A DNA stretch of 64,000 nt from JBHJHP01 sp042219825 (GCF_042219825.1 NZ_JBHJHQ010000005.1:310001-374000), one strand, 5' to 3'; shown: positions 1 through 8,629, counted from the first letter of the stretch. The notes: generated from the letters alone by a model not told the origin. Numbers and translations: made by a program.

Positions 1-1
1 A

Positions 2-118
2 ACTGAATTTACCATGGCAAAGAAACAAAATATGAATACCCAAAGCTGTCCGGTCTGCTCACGCGAAGGACACGACGATGATGCCGTACACTGCAAATAC
101 TGCGGCAGCAAACTTTAA
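2..118 (+). CDS. C-terminal part of a zinc-ribbon protein (5' end probably outside the window)
   Basis: The reading frame is open from the window edge to a TAA at 116-118. It encodes two CxxC knuckles, CPVC and CKYC, about 15 residues apart, followed by GSKL at the C-terminus. This is the usual shape of a small treble-clef zinc ribbon that binds one zinc ion. An ATG at 14 could start a 34-residue stand-alone protein. However, the codons upstream of it remain open to base 2, so this may equally be the zinc-ribbon tail of a longer protein. The function is unknown. Confidence 0.5.
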   Translation, partial: TEFTMAKKQNMNTQSCPVCSREGHDDDAVHCKYCGSKL

Positions 119-186
119 CTTCACGTACAAACGGACTAAAGTCCTGAAAAGAAATCATATTCAAATAACCCCGTGCTAAATCAAAA

Positions 187-298
187 TCTTATGTCTTGGT
201 TCTTAAATCTTATGTCTTGTGTCTTGTGTCTTGTGTCTTATGTCTTGTGTCTTATATCTTATGTCTTGTGTCTTATATCTTATATCTTATATCTCATA
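187..298. repeat. Heptanucleotide tandem repeat, 16 units (TCTTATG/TCTTGTG/TCTTATA)
   Basis: Sixteen consecutive 7-base units fit without a gap. All but the last begin TCTT, and the last three bases vary (ATG, GTG, ATA, plus diverged GGT and AAA near the left end). The final unit is TCTCATA. Read in frame, 21 bases give a repeated 7-residue peptide, which explains an apparent small ORF here. The array ends 53 bases before the fumarase -7 box. Similar purine/pyrimidine-skewed short repeats occur between genes in Bacteroidota, and slippage could change the copy number. Nothing else is visible in the gap between the two flanking genes. Confidence 0.9.
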
Positions 299-351
299 AG
301 AATTTTACAACTTTTTAAGCATAAGAATTTTTTACGATCTCATTTAAACGT

Positions 352-359
352 TAAATTTG
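352..359 (+). promoter_or_regulatory. -7 promoter box of fumarase (TAAATTTG)
   Basis: An exact match to the Bacteroidota -7 consensus TAnnTTTG lies 39 bases before the fumarase ATG. This gives a leader of about 30 nt. No clear -33 TTG is seen at the expected spacing. The box overlaps an in-frame TTG at 357, which argues against that TTG as start codon. Confidence 0.5.
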
Positions 360-398
360 TGTCCCTCAAATATTCGAAAACTATTAACAATATATATT

Positions 399-2003
399 AT
401 GGCTGATTTTAAGTATCAAAAACCGTTTCCTGTTAAAAAGGATGATACGGAGTATGAGCTGTTGAGCAAAGAATACGTTCAACAGGTTGAATTCGATGGC
501 AGAAAAATACTGAAGGTTGATCCTAAAGGGCTCGAAGTTTTGGCCAAAGCGGCATTCAGTGATGTCTCATTTTTTTTAAGATCCAAACATCTGAAGAAAC
601 TTTCGAATATCCTGGTTGACCCGGAAGCCTCAGACAACGATCGTTTCGTGGCGCATACCATGCTGATGAACCAGGTGGTATCGTCTGAAGGCGAGCTGCC
701 AACCTGCCAGGATACCGGAACAGCCATAGTAATCGGGAAAAAAGGTGAAAATGTATTCACCGGATCTGTAGATGCGAAATATCTTTCAAAAGGAATCTTT
801 GACACTTATAAAGAACGAAACCTGAGGTATTCGCAGGTCGTTCCGTTTTCCATGTTTGAAGAAAAAAATACAGGTTCGAACCTTCCGGCTCAGATTGACA
901 TTTATGCTACAGAAGGCAATGAATACAACTTTCTGTTCCTCACCAAAGGCGGTGGTTCAGGGAACAAAACCTACCTTTACCAGCAGACAAAATCGCTGCT
1001 GACAGAGGAAAACCTCACCAAATTTGTAAAAGACAAAATTAAGGATCTGGGTACCTCTGCATGTCCGCCTTACCACCTGGCTCTGGTGATTGGTGGCACT
1101 TCGGCTGAAGCCAACCTCAAAACGGTTAAAGAAGCTTCTGCGCATAACCTGGATCATCTGCCAACCGAAGGAAATGAAGGTGGACAGGCATTCCGCGATT
1201 TTGAATGGGAAGAAAAAGTATTAAAAATCTGCCAGGAAAGTGAAATTGGGGCCCAGTTCGGAGGAAAATACTTTGTGCACGATGTCAGGGTAATCCGCTT
1301 ACCACGCCACGCAGCTTCATGTCCTGTAGGAATAGGCGTAAGCTGTAGTGCCGACCGTAACATAAAAGCCAAAATTACAGCAGATGGAATTTTCCTTGAA
1401 AAACTGGAGAAGGATCCGGCAAAATACCTGCCTAAGGAAGCACCAACCATGGCAAAAGCAGTGGATATTGATCTGGACAGGCCTATGGAAGAGGTGCTGG
1501 CTGAGTTATCAAAATATCCGATTAAAACACGGTTAAATCTAAGAGGCACCCTGATTGTTGCCCGCGATATGGCTCATGCCCGGATCAAACAAATGATAGA
1601 CGAAGGCAAGCCAATGCCGGACTACTTTAAAAACCATCCGGTGTACTATGCAGGACCGGCCAAAACGCCTCAGGGTATGGCATCCGGTAGTTTCGGACCA
1701 ACAACAGCAGGACGGATGGATCCCTATGTGGACGAATTCCAGTCGTTGGGCGGATCTATGATCATGCTGGCCAAAGGAAACAGATCGAAGGCTGTGACGG
1801 ATGCCTGTAAAAAACACGGCGGGTTTTATCTTGGCTCTATTGGCGGACCGGCAGCCATTCTGGCAAAGGACAGCATCAAATCGGTTGAAGTGGTGGATTT
1901 TGAAGAATTGGGAATGGAAGCCATCAGAAAAATTAAGGTGGAAAATTTCCCGGCCTTTATTATCGTGGATGATAAAGGCAATGACTTTTTTGCGAATATG
2001 TAA
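399..2003 (+). CDS. fumA: Class I fumarate hydratase (iron-sulfur fumarase)
   Basis: This enzyme interconverts fumarate and L-malate using a [4Fe-4S] cluster, in the TCA cycle or in reverse during fumarate respiration and fermentation. The 534-residue length matches E. coli FumA/FumB. The three cluster cysteines fall at C103 (PTCQDTGTA), C222 (SACPPYHLA) and C316 (GVSCSADRN). These keep the spacing of E. coli C105, C224 and C318. The start is set at the ATG at 399 because the in-frame TTG at 357 overlaps the promoter box. The C-terminal fumarase beta domain is intact. The gene stands alone and ends at a bidirectional terminator. The close homologue tartrate dehydratase is normally split into two subunits, so fumarase is the better call. 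Confidence 0.95.
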   Translation: MADFKYQKPFPVKKDDTEYELLSKEYVQQVEFDGRKILKVDPKGLEVLAKAAFSDVSFFLRSKHLKKLSNILVDPEASDNDRFVAHTMLMNQVVSSEGELPTCQDTGTAIVIGKKGENVFTGSVDAKYLSKGIFDTYKERNLRYSQVVPFSMFEEKNTGSNLPAQIDIYATEGNEYNFLFLTKGGGSGNKTYLYQQTKSLLTEENLTKFVKDKIKDLGTSACPPYHLALVIGGTSAEANLKTVKEASAHNLDHLPTEGNEGGQAFRDFEWEEKVLKICQESEIGAQFGGKYFVHDVRVIRLPRHAASCPVGIGVSCSADRNIKAKITADGIFLEKLEKDPAKYLPKEAPTMAKAVDIDLDRPMEEVLAELSKYPIKTRLNLRGTLIVARDMAHARIKQMIDEGKPMPDYFKNHPVYYAGPAKTPQGMASGSFGPTTAGRMDPYVDEFQSLGGSMIMLAKGNRSKAVTDACKKHGGFYLGSIGGPAAILAKDSIKSVEVVDFEELGMEAIRKIKVENFPAFIIVDDKGNDFFANM

Positions 2004-2027
2004 ACCTTAAAACAGAAAGTATAAAAG

Positions 2028-2057
2028 AAAACGGGAGCCTTTAAGCTCCCGTTTTTT
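2028..2057. terminator. Bidirectional intrinsic terminator
   Basis: An 11-bp hairpin (AAACGGGAGC arm and its complement) has A-runs and T-runs on its two sides. It sits between the convergent fumarase and aldo/keto reductase genes. It overlaps the stop codon of the latter by two bases. Confidence 0.85.
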
Positions 2058-3039
2058 ATATTTCTCCTCTCACAAGGCTTATCACATCATCGTTATAAAA
2101 TTTCCGGAGTTTTTCGTGTGTTTCCCATGGCAGCGGTTTCAGCGCTGATGCAGCCATATTTGATTCCACCTGGGATGGTTTGGAAGCTCCGGGAATAACC
2201 ACCGATACTTCTTTATGATCCAGAATCCATCGGATAGCCCACTGTGCCATATTGCCCTGTGGTAGCATGCCGCGTAACCCATCCACCAGTTTCACACCGT
2301 CATAAAATGGTAAACCGGAAAATGTTTCACCAACATTAAAATATTCTCCTTCGGCATTATAATTTCTATGATCGTAAAAGCCAAATGTTGATGATTCATC
2401 AAACTTGCCGCTCAATAATCCGCTGGCCAAAGGGACCCTAACAATAATACCCACATTTTTAGCGGCAGCCTTTTCGAACAACTCATCGGCTACATTCTGC
2501 CGGAAAATATTAAAAATTACCTGTAACGTGGAAATCCCTTCCTCATCCAGACACACCAATGCTTCTTCAATGTTTTCAACACTGGCCCCCCAGTTTTCAA
2601 TGTACCCCTCGTCCTGCAGTCGTCTCAGATGATCAAACACGACACCGCGATATAACTCATCCTTTGGAACACAATGTAACTGCTCCAGAAAAATGGAACT
2701 CATCCCCAGACGTTTCAGTGAATCTTCCACATGATCCAACATGGAATCATACGTAAAATTTTCAGGCCATCCGTATTCTTTATCTGTCCTGCGCCCCAGT
2801 TTTGTGGCAACCAATACATCGGCTTTGGTTTCTTTAATAAATTTTCCAATGTATTTTTCACTCAAACCAGAACCGTAAACATCAGCCGTATCAATAAAAT
2901 TTCCGCCTTTTTTAACGAATTTTGTTAGTATCTCAAATGCTTTTTCTTCTGTAACATTTCCCCAATCTGCACTACCAAGCTGCCAGGTACCTAATCCAAC
3001 TTCAGATACTTTTTTGTTACACAACAGACGTGTTTTCAT
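2056..3039 (-). CDS. Aldo/keto reductase
   Basis: A 327-residue NAD(P)H-dependent carbonyl reductase of the TIM-barrel AKR superfamily. It has the N-terminal GLGTWQLG strand, the catalytic Asp/Tyr pair in DTADVYGSG, the Lys in VATKLGR and the His in EQLHCV. A C-terminal IPGASKP cofactor-phosphate segment is also present. The start is the ATG at 3039. A TTG two codons earlier is less likely. It lies 9 bases downstream of the PLP enzyme at 3049-4293, so the two are very probably cotranscribed. An obvious inference is that it reduces the ketone made by that enzyme, but the sequence alone does not show the substrate. Confidence 0.9.
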   Translation of the reverse strand: MKTRLLCNKKVSEVGLGTWQLGSADWGNVTEEKAFEILTKFVKKGGNFIDTADVYGSGLSEKYIGKFIKETKADVLVATKLGRRTDKEYGWPENFTYDSMLDHVEDSLKRLGMSSIFLEQLHCVPKDELYRGVVFDHLRRLQDEGYIENWGASVENIEEALVCLDEEGISTLQVIFNIFRQNVADELFEKAAAKNVGIIVRVPLASGLLSGKFDESSTFGFYDHRNYNAEGEYFNVGETFSGLPFYDGVKLVDGLRGMLPQGNMAQWAIRWILDHKEVSVVIPGASKPSQVESNMAASALKPLPWETHEKLRKFYNDDVISLVRGEI

Positions 3040-3048
3040 GTACAATAT

Positions 3049-4293
3049 TTATTTTTTAAAAAACCTCATAATTTTTTCAGGGGTCAACTGATATTTTTCG
3101 AGCCCCTTTTCATATTCAATTTTAAAATTACTCAAAAAATCTTTTATTTCATCCAAACTCTGATAATTACTTACAATAACCCGCGTTCCTGAATTCCTGA
3201 GTGGAACAGCGGGATATGCACCGCCTGTGACATAAGCACCATGATTTAACATACTGATAGCAACATCAGTTGTAAACTCAGATAAAGATGTCGCCATATA
3301 AAATATCGGAGTATCACTTTTTTCAACCAGAGGCAATGAATATTCATCGCATAAATCGTTAAACAGCTGAACCTTTTCATCTAATAGTTTCTGGTACTCG
3401 TAGATTTCCGGCGACAGATGAATTTTGGCAGCCTCCACAATTGCACCAAGTGTTGCCGGGCCAACTGGTGATGAAAATATTAAGGGAGCTCCGCATGTTG
3501 CTATGCGATCTTTCTGATGTTCATTTTGGCATACAATAGCGGACCCTCCGGCTCCGAATCCCTTCCCCAGAGAAGTTACCAAGAAAATACGTGGATGATC
3601 CGGTATTTTATCCAGCAAATAGCCCTTTCCATGTTCACCTCTCCAACTCATACCATGTGCATCATCCACATATACATTAAGTTCTTCGTATTTATCCAGC
3701 AAACTCTTAATTCCATCGAAAGGCAATGTATCTCCATACATTGAATATACACCATCTGTTAAGTACCAAATTTTTTTATGTGTTTTACGAAGTTCGATTA
3801 TACGCTCTTCAAGCCTGTTCAAATTGTTATGCCGAAGTAATTCAATAGTATTTCCGGAAGCTTTCAAGATGTCGCTCCCCAGTTTTACACTGGTATGAGC
3901 CTGATGATCCAAAATTACGGCATCCTTGTCATCAATAATAACCGGCAATACTGCAATGTGTGCAAGCGTTGTTCTGGGTATTAAAATTACCGGCTTGTTA
4001 AAAATCTGTGATACATATTCTTCAGCCTCATCATATAAATGTAATTTAACATATGTTCTTGAAACAGCCGTATAGACACCATATTTTTCAACTGCTTTTA
4101 TAGCTCCTTCTTTTATGCGTTGATCCTGTGACAATTTCAAATAATCACATAAGGTATAATTCACATAGAATTTTCCGTCAATTTCAATAGGACTACCTGT
4201 AAAACTACCCAAATCTGTTGTCAAATGGGTCATACCGGCATTTTTGGATTTCCCTATTTCATTGTATACTTCATCAAAAAATTCTCTTCTCAT
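3049..4293 (-). CDS. Alpha-oxoamine-synthase-like PLP enzyme (BioF/KBL/SPT/CqsA superfamily)
   Basis: A 414-residue fold-type I PLP enzyme. The Schiff-base lysine is K244 in SLGKGFGAGG. The cofactor aspartate and histidine lie in YVDDAHG (D210/D211, H213), and a ring-stacking histidine lies at DHQAHTS (H133). These are hallmarks of the alpha-oxoamine synthases, which condense an amino acid with an acyl-CoA or acyl-ACP and lose CO2. It does not look like orthodox BioF, KBL or serine palmitoyltransferase, because the usual SR...CGT...H..LE stretch reads SRTYVKLHLYDEAEE. The substrate is therefore unknown. It forms an operon with the aldo/keto reductase downstream and is divergent from a six-helix histidine kinase. 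Alternatives are a sulfonolipid (capnine) acyltransferase or a CqsA/LqsA-like autoinducer synthase. Confidence 0.75.
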   Translation of the reverse strand: MRREFFDEVYNEIGKSKNAGMTHLTTDLGSFTGSPIEIDGKFYVNYTLCDYLKLSQDQRIKEGAIKAVEKYGVYTAVSRTYVKLHLYDEAEEYVSQIFNKPVILIPRTTLAHIAVLPVIIDDKDAVILDHQAHTSVKLGSDILKASGNTIELLRHNNLNRLEERIIELRKTHKKIWYLTDGVYSMYGDTLPFDGIKSLLDKYEELNVYVDDAHGMSWRGEHGKGYLLDKIPDHPRIFLVTSLGKGFGAGGSAIVCQNEHQKDRIATCGAPLIFSSPVGPATLGAIVEAAKIHLSPEIYEYQKLLDEKVQLFNDLCDEYSLPLVEKSDTPIFYMATSLSEFTTDVAISMLNHGAYVTGGAYPAVPLRNSGTRVIVSNYQSLDEIKDFLSNFKIEYEKGLEKYQLTPEKIMRFFKK

Positions 4294-4403
4294 AAGTTTT
4301 AGGATTTAAATGACCTGTAAAATTAGTGATAAATAATATTAATTAGTACCAATTTAATGATCATTAATTTTATTTTATTAATTTGTAAAAAATTTGATCT
4401 AAC

Positions 4404-5711
4404 ATGCCTGATAAGGACAATCTAAAAAGTGTATTTTCATCATCATTTAAGACTATCAATTATAAGGAATTTAGCTCGTTTGAAAGAACTTTTCTCACGT
4501 CAATCGTTATTATTGGTATTTTTATTTCCGGAGTAGGAAGTATCATTAATATTTTTCTTGGATTTCAAACAATACTTATAATCTTTACTGTATCAGCATT
4601 CTTTATTTATACCGCTATCCTGATTTTACTGAAACGGTCGAAGTATATTTTATGGTTGAAATGGATCTTTATTTCCTTTACTCTTTTTATGATGAACTTT
4701 TTATGGTTCTATAATTACGGCAGTAAAGGCCCTGCTCCTTATTTCTTTGTTCTTTTGTACAGTGTAATGATTTTCCTCCTTCATGGAAAACAGAATACAT
4801 TAATGACAATTGTATTAGTATTAAACATTATTATTATCGCTGTTATTGATATTACCCATCCAGGGATAACAGGCCAATACGAAACAATATTAGCAAGAAA
4901 GATTGATGTTTATACCGGGATATTAATGTATCTGATTTTAATATTCGGATTAATGAACCTTGCAAAACAGAGTTATATCAATCAGTACTATGAAGCAAAA
5001 AATTCTGAGAAACTTAAATCCATCTTTCTAGCAAATCTTTCCCATGAAATAAGAACTCCAATGAATGCCATACTAGGTTTTTCTGAACTAATTGCTCAGG
5101 ATGAAATAGATGAAGACTCCAAAAACGCATATGCTAAAATTATAGATGAAAACGGGAATTCCCTTCTTAAACTTATTGATAACATTCTTGAAATTTCAAA
5201 AATAGAATCCAATCAGTTAAAGCTTAATATTGCTGAATTACACTTAACTGATGTAATGAAAAGCATGGAAAACATTATTAAACGGAAAATCGAAGAAAGC
5301 AAAAAACAACTGAAACTCACTATTAGCAAACCCGAAGATCAGATTCACATTCATTCTGACAAATTTATTCTGGAAAAGATTTTGTTTTTCATACTGGAAA
5401 ATGCCGTCAAGTTTTCAGATTCAGGTGAGATTATATTTAGCTGTAAACATGAAAAAAGACACATCATTTTTATGATAAAAGATTTTGGAATTGGGATCGA
5501 TAAAAGTATCGGTCAGAATGTTTTTAATATATTTTCGAAATCAGAGAAAAATATCAGTACCAACATATTAAATGAAGGTGCTGGTCTCAGTCTGTATCTT
5601 GCCAGGGCTTTTACAGATAAACTAAATGGCCATATCTGGTATAAAAGCAATGATGAAGAACCCGGCACAACTTTTTATCTTAGCATTCCTGAACGTCTTA
5701 AATCCAATTAA
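4404..5711 (+). CDS. Membrane sensor histidine kinase with six N-terminal helices
   Basis: 435 residues. Six hydrophobic segments are predicted at about 30-52, 55-76, 81-103, 111-126, 131-150 and 169-187. There is no sizeable periplasmic loop. Next come a HisKA dimerisation domain with the phospho-acceptor H214 (NLSHEIRTPMN), an N box (LENAVKFSDSG), a G1 box (DFGIGID) and a G2 box. The G2 box reads GAGLSL rather than the usual GTGLGL, a conservative deviation. No receiver domain is attached, and no response regulator lies nearby. The sensing region is entirely in the membrane, which suits a lipophilic or intramembrane signal. It is divergent from the oxoamine-synthase/reductase pair, 110 bases away. 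Confidence 0.88.
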   Translation: MPDKDNLKSVFSSSFKTINYKEFSSFERTFLTSIVIIGIFISGVGSIINIFLGFQTILIIFTVSAFFIYTAILILLKRSKYILWLKWIFISFTLFMMNFLWFYNYGSKGPAPYFFVLLYSVMIFLLHGKQNTLMTIVLVLNIIIIAVIDITHPGITGQYETILARKIDVYTGILMYLILIFGLMNLAKQSYINQYYEAKNSEKLKSIFLANLSHEIRTPMNAILGFSELIAQDEIDEDSKNAYAKIIDENGNSLLKLIDNILEISKIESNQLKLNIAELHLTDVMKSMENIIKRKIEESKKQLKLTISKPEDQIHIHSDKFILEKILFFILENAVKFSDSGEIIFSCKHEKRHIIFMIKDFGIGIDKSIGQNVFNIFSKSEKNISTNILNEGAGLSLYLARAFTDKLNGHIWYKSNDEEPGTTFYLSIPERLKSN

Positions 5712-5763
5712 TAAATATTTCTGTTATACGACTTTTATCAGAAGTTTGAGCGTATATATTTTT

Positions 5764-5771
5764 TAAGTTTG
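5764..5771 (+). promoter_or_regulatory. -7 promoter box of butyrate kinase (TAAGTTTG)
   Basis: Exact TAnnTTTG match placed so that transcription would begin about 20 nt before the TTG start codon at 5799. A TTG at 5746-5748 is slightly too close (15 nt) for an ideal -33 element. Confidence 0.45.
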
Positions 5772-5798
5772 TGATATATCAACGAATAATTACAGAGC

Positions 5799-6866
5799 TT
5801 GAAAAAAATTCTGGTCATAAACCCCGGATCAACATCCACAAAGATTTCTGTCTTCAGTGACACAGATGAGGTCTTTACTATTACTATAAGACACTCCGCA
5901 ATTGAACTGGAACCTTATCAAAAGATTTCCGATCAATATGCATTCCGGAAAGAAGTTATCGTTAATACTTTAAAAAACAAAGGCTTTGAGCTTGATAAAT
6001 TTAACGCGATAGTGGGGCGTGGAGGTTTAATCAGACCTGTGGTTTCAGGTACCTATGAAGTTACGGAACGTCTGTTGAGCGACCTGAAAAAAGGTGTCAT
6101 GGGCGAACATGCCAGTAATCTTGGTGGAATAATATCCTCTGAACTGGCAAAATCCATACCTAACTGCAAAGCATATATATCAGATCCCGTTGTAGTTGAC
6201 GAGTTGGAACCGGTTGCGAGGGTCAGCGGTCATCCGCTTTTTGAACGTAAATCAATTTTTCATGCACTGAACCAAAAAGCTACGGCAAGGAAATATGCCC
6301 GGGAAACGGGTCGCAAATATGAAGATTTAAATCTGGTGGTAGCACATATGGGTGGCGGTATTACTATAGGTGCACACAAAAAAGGCCGTGTTATAGATGT
6401 AAATAATGGCGTTGACGGCTATGGACCATTTTCGCCTGAACGGGCAGGGACAATACCGGCGGGTGATCTCGCTAAATTATGTTTTGAAGGCCGGTATACA
6501 CTTTATGAGGTAAAACGAATGCTCAACGGACAGGGAGGATTAATGGCACATCTTGGAACAAATCAGGCACATCTGGTTCAGAAAAAGGCTCAGGAAGGTG
6601 ATCCCAAAAGCAACCTCATTTTATCTGCAATGGCATACCAGGTTGGCAAGGAAATAGGTTCGATGAGCAGTGTTCTGGAAGGTGATGTAGACGCCATTCT
6701 GCTCACAGGAGGAATTGCAAACAATACATATGTGGTAGACAGAATTATGAAAATGGTTAAAAATTTTGCTCCTGTAAAAATCTATCCTGGAGAAGAAGAA
6801 ATGAGAGCCCTGGCTGAAAACACACTCAGGATCTTAAATAACGAAGAAGAATGCAAAATCTACTGA
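5799..6866 (+). CDS. buk: Butyrate kinase
   Basis: It catalyses butyryl-phosphate + ADP to butyrate + ATP, the last step of butyrate or branched-chain fatty-acid fermentation. It may alternatively run in the acid-activation direction. The 355-residue protein belongs to the ASKHA acetate-kinase fold. It begins with the classic phosphate-1 motif ILVINPGSTSTK and contains VAHMGGGITIGAH and LLTGGIANN. The start codon is TTG. No ATG exists upstream in frame, and the TTG places the conserved N-terminus at residue 1. Phosphate butyryltransferase (ptb), often the neighbour in Bacteroidota, is not in this window. The gene is convergent with 6870-7598, only 3 bases away. Confidence 0.93.
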   Translation: MKKILVINPGSTSTKISVFSDTDEVFTITIRHSAIELEPYQKISDQYAFRKEVIVNTLKNKGFELDKFNAIVGRGGLIRPVVSGTYEVTERLLSDLKKGVMGEHASNLGGIISSELAKSIPNCKAYISDPVVVDELEPVARVSGHPLFERKSIFHALNQKATARKYARETGRKYEDLNLVVAHMGGGITIGAHKKGRVIDVNNGVDGYGPFSPERAGTIPAGDLAKLCFEGRYTLYEVKRMLNGQGGLMAHLGTNQAHLVQKKAQEGDPKSNLILSAMAYQVGKEIGSMSSVLEGDVDAILLTGGIANNTYVVDRIMKMVKNFAPVKIYPGEEEMRALAENTLRILNNEEECKIY

Positions 6867-6869
6867 CAC

Positions 6870-7598
6870 CTAATCACCACATAGAACATATATATCATTC
6901 CTGGGATTAATTATCATTACAGGCTTTTCAGATTTCTTCAGCACATGATATTCTTTTGGTCCAAAGAAGTTATCATCTAAGCCATATGCTCTGGAAGCAG
7001 AAATTATGAACATATCTGTATCAGCTGTAAATTTCTTCAAAGCTTCAAATTCTATTTTAAAACTACTCTTTTCCCCATCTGCTATCGTACAACTATTTTT
7101 CTGGTTTTTAAGAAATTTTTCAATAAATAATACATTTTTAGCTGCTCTTGTTCCCCGGTCCTTTGGCCTTAATAAGGTTATCTCTGCGCCACAGTATTTA
7201 ATAAAACTATTGCTCCAGGGAGCTTTTTCTTTTTCTTCGGGTAAAAAACCCACCGGAACAGTAACTCTTTTTATCGATTCTGGCAAATTACAGTTTTCTG
7301 AAACACCTGTATATGGAATTCTCAGTTCTCTGAATGCCAGCAGAATTTTTCGTACATGTTTTCTTTGAACCGCATTTGCTGTAGAATAGCTGAATACAAT
7401 CATTACAGGATCAAATTCACGTACAATTTGCTCCGTAAAGTCAACATCCGGCTTTACAGACAAACGGTCATCCTCTGTATCACCGGTTCCTAAAACAATT
7501 AGCTTTCTTTCAAACCTTTTGCTCAGATAGTATGCAAATTCTGAAGCCGGATTTGATTCCGACAGTGTGAAAAGTATGATGGATTGCTTTTCTTTCAT
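6870..7598 (-). CDS. Universal-stress-protein-like hypothetical protein
   Basis: 242 residues, cytosolic, no signal peptide or membrane segment. The arrangement suggests two degenerate UspA-like alpha/beta halves. The N-terminus reads SIILFTLSESNPASEFAYYL, and the C-terminal strand ends KPVMIINPRNDIYVLCGD, which is typical of the last Usp strand. The nucleotide-binding GxxG-S/T signature of ATP-binding Usp proteins is not seen, so it may not bind ATP. The start ATG at 7598 is clear. It is convergent with butyrate kinase and lies downstream of hldD on the same strand after a 62-bp gap. Its role cannot be assigned. Confidence 0.55.
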   Translation of the reverse strand: MKEKQSIILFTLSESNPASEFAYYLSKRFERKLIVLGTGDTEDDRLSVKPDVDFTEQIVREFDPVMIVFSYSTANAVQRKHVRKILLAFRELRIPYTGVSENCNLPESIKRVTVPVGFLPEEKEKAPWSNSFIKYCGAEITLLRPKDRGTRAAKNVLFIEKFLKNQKNSCTIADGEKSSFKIEFEALKKFTADTDMFIISASRAYGLDDNFFGPKEYHVLKKSEKPVMIINPRNDIYVLCGD

Positions 7599-7660
7599 TG
7601 AGTTTGATTCTCCATTTTGAAAAGTTCCATCAAAAATAAGGAAATATTAGACAACTAAAA

Positions 7661-8629
7661 TCAGACTGCCACTTTCGCCACATTCATCAAATACTGCTTC
7701 ACATAATCAGACACACCACTTTCAAGTGTAGTGAACGAAGTTGTATAGCCCACTGATCTCAATTTTGAAATATCGGCTTTGGTGTAATACTGATACTGTC
7801 CTCTTAATTTTAATGGTGTATCAACATATTTAATATTTGAAGGGAGGCCAAGTGCCTTGAATGTTGCCCTTGCCAAATCAGAAAATGTACGATTAATACC
7901 TGTTCCAACATTATAGATTCCTGATGCAGGCATCTCTTCCATATAGAACATCATCACATCACAAACATCATCCACGTAAATAAAATCACGGGACTGATCA
8001 CCGTCTTTTACATCATCTCTGTGTGAGCGAAACAGATTAACATACCCCTGCTTCTGGATCTGATTAAAGGAATGTAAAACTACACTGGCCATAGAATTTT
8101 TATGAATTTCATTACGACCGTATACATTAAAAAACTTCAAACCTGCCCAGAATAAGGGTTTTACCTCTTGCTGCAGAGCCCACATATCAAAATCCTGTTT
8201 CGACTGCCCGTAAAGATTTAAAGGTTTTAATTCCGGAATTAATTCATGTTCATCTGAGTATCCGTTTGAGCCATCGCCATAAGTGGCCGCAGAAGAAGCA
8301 TATAAAAACGGAATACCGTATTTAATACAGCTACTCCAGAGCTTTTTGGTATAGTTAAGATTTAACTCATCAAAAATCCTTTTATCTGTCTGGGTAGTAT
8401 CAGAACATGCACCCAGATGAAAAATAAATTCAATAAAAAGATGTTTATCCTCGATGAAATCAAATAATTCTCGGTGGGTTAAATTTTTGATATTCAGATC
8501 TTCACTGATGTATTGGTTCCTTTCTACGTGCTCCAAATCAACACAAACCAAATCTTTGTAGCCACGCACTAATAACTTCTCCACCAATACGCTACCAATA
8601 AACCCCTCTGTTCCTGTGACAATTATCAT
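7661..8629 (-). CDS. hldD: ADP-L-glycero-D-manno-heptose 6-epimerase
   Basis: This enzyme epimerises ADP-D-glycero-manno-heptose to the L,D form used in the LPS inner core. The 322-residue protein is an extended SDR. It has the dinucleotide-binding loop TGTEGFIG at the N-terminus, the catalytic serine region YASSAATYGDG, the YxxxK pair in NLYGQSKQDFD, and the family-specific LGACSDTT and FFNVYGRNE segments. The length is as expected (about 310-330). The heptose kinase and isomerase genes are not adjacent. It is divergent from folE. Confidence 0.92.
   Translation of the reverse strand: MIIVTGTEGFIGSVLVEKLLVRGYKDLVCVDLEHVERNQYISEDLNIKNLTHRELFDFIEDKHLFIEFIFHLGACSDTTQTDKRIFDELNLNYTKKLWSSCIKYGIPFLYASSAATYGDGSNGYSDEHELIPELKPLNLYGQSKQDFDMWALQQEVKPLFWAGLKFFNVYGRNEIHKNSMASVVLHSFNQIQKQGYVNLFRSHRDDVKDGDQSRDFIYVDDVCDVMMFYMEEMPASGIYNVGTGINRTFSDLARATFKALGLPSNIKYVDTPLKLRGQYQYYTKADISKLRSVGYTTSFTTLESGVSDYVKQYLMNVAKVAV

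Noticed and set aside
187..298. CRISPR array
   Set aside because: Units are 7 bases with no spacers, and no cas genes are present anywhere in the window.
357..398. TTG at 357 as the fumarase start codon
   Set aside because: It overlaps the TAAATTTG -7 box. The ATG at 399 gives the family-typical length and cysteine spacing.
173..406. Apparent 77-residue ORF with a repeated hydrophobic 7-residue peptide
   Set aside because: It is produced by reading through the 7-base tandem repeat (21 bases = 7 residues). It has no RBS or promoter and runs into the fumarase start.
4404..5711. Degenerate or inactive histidine kinase because of the GAGLSL G2 box
   Set aside because: The H, N and G1 boxes are intact. 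The change is conservative, so loss of activity cannot be claimed.
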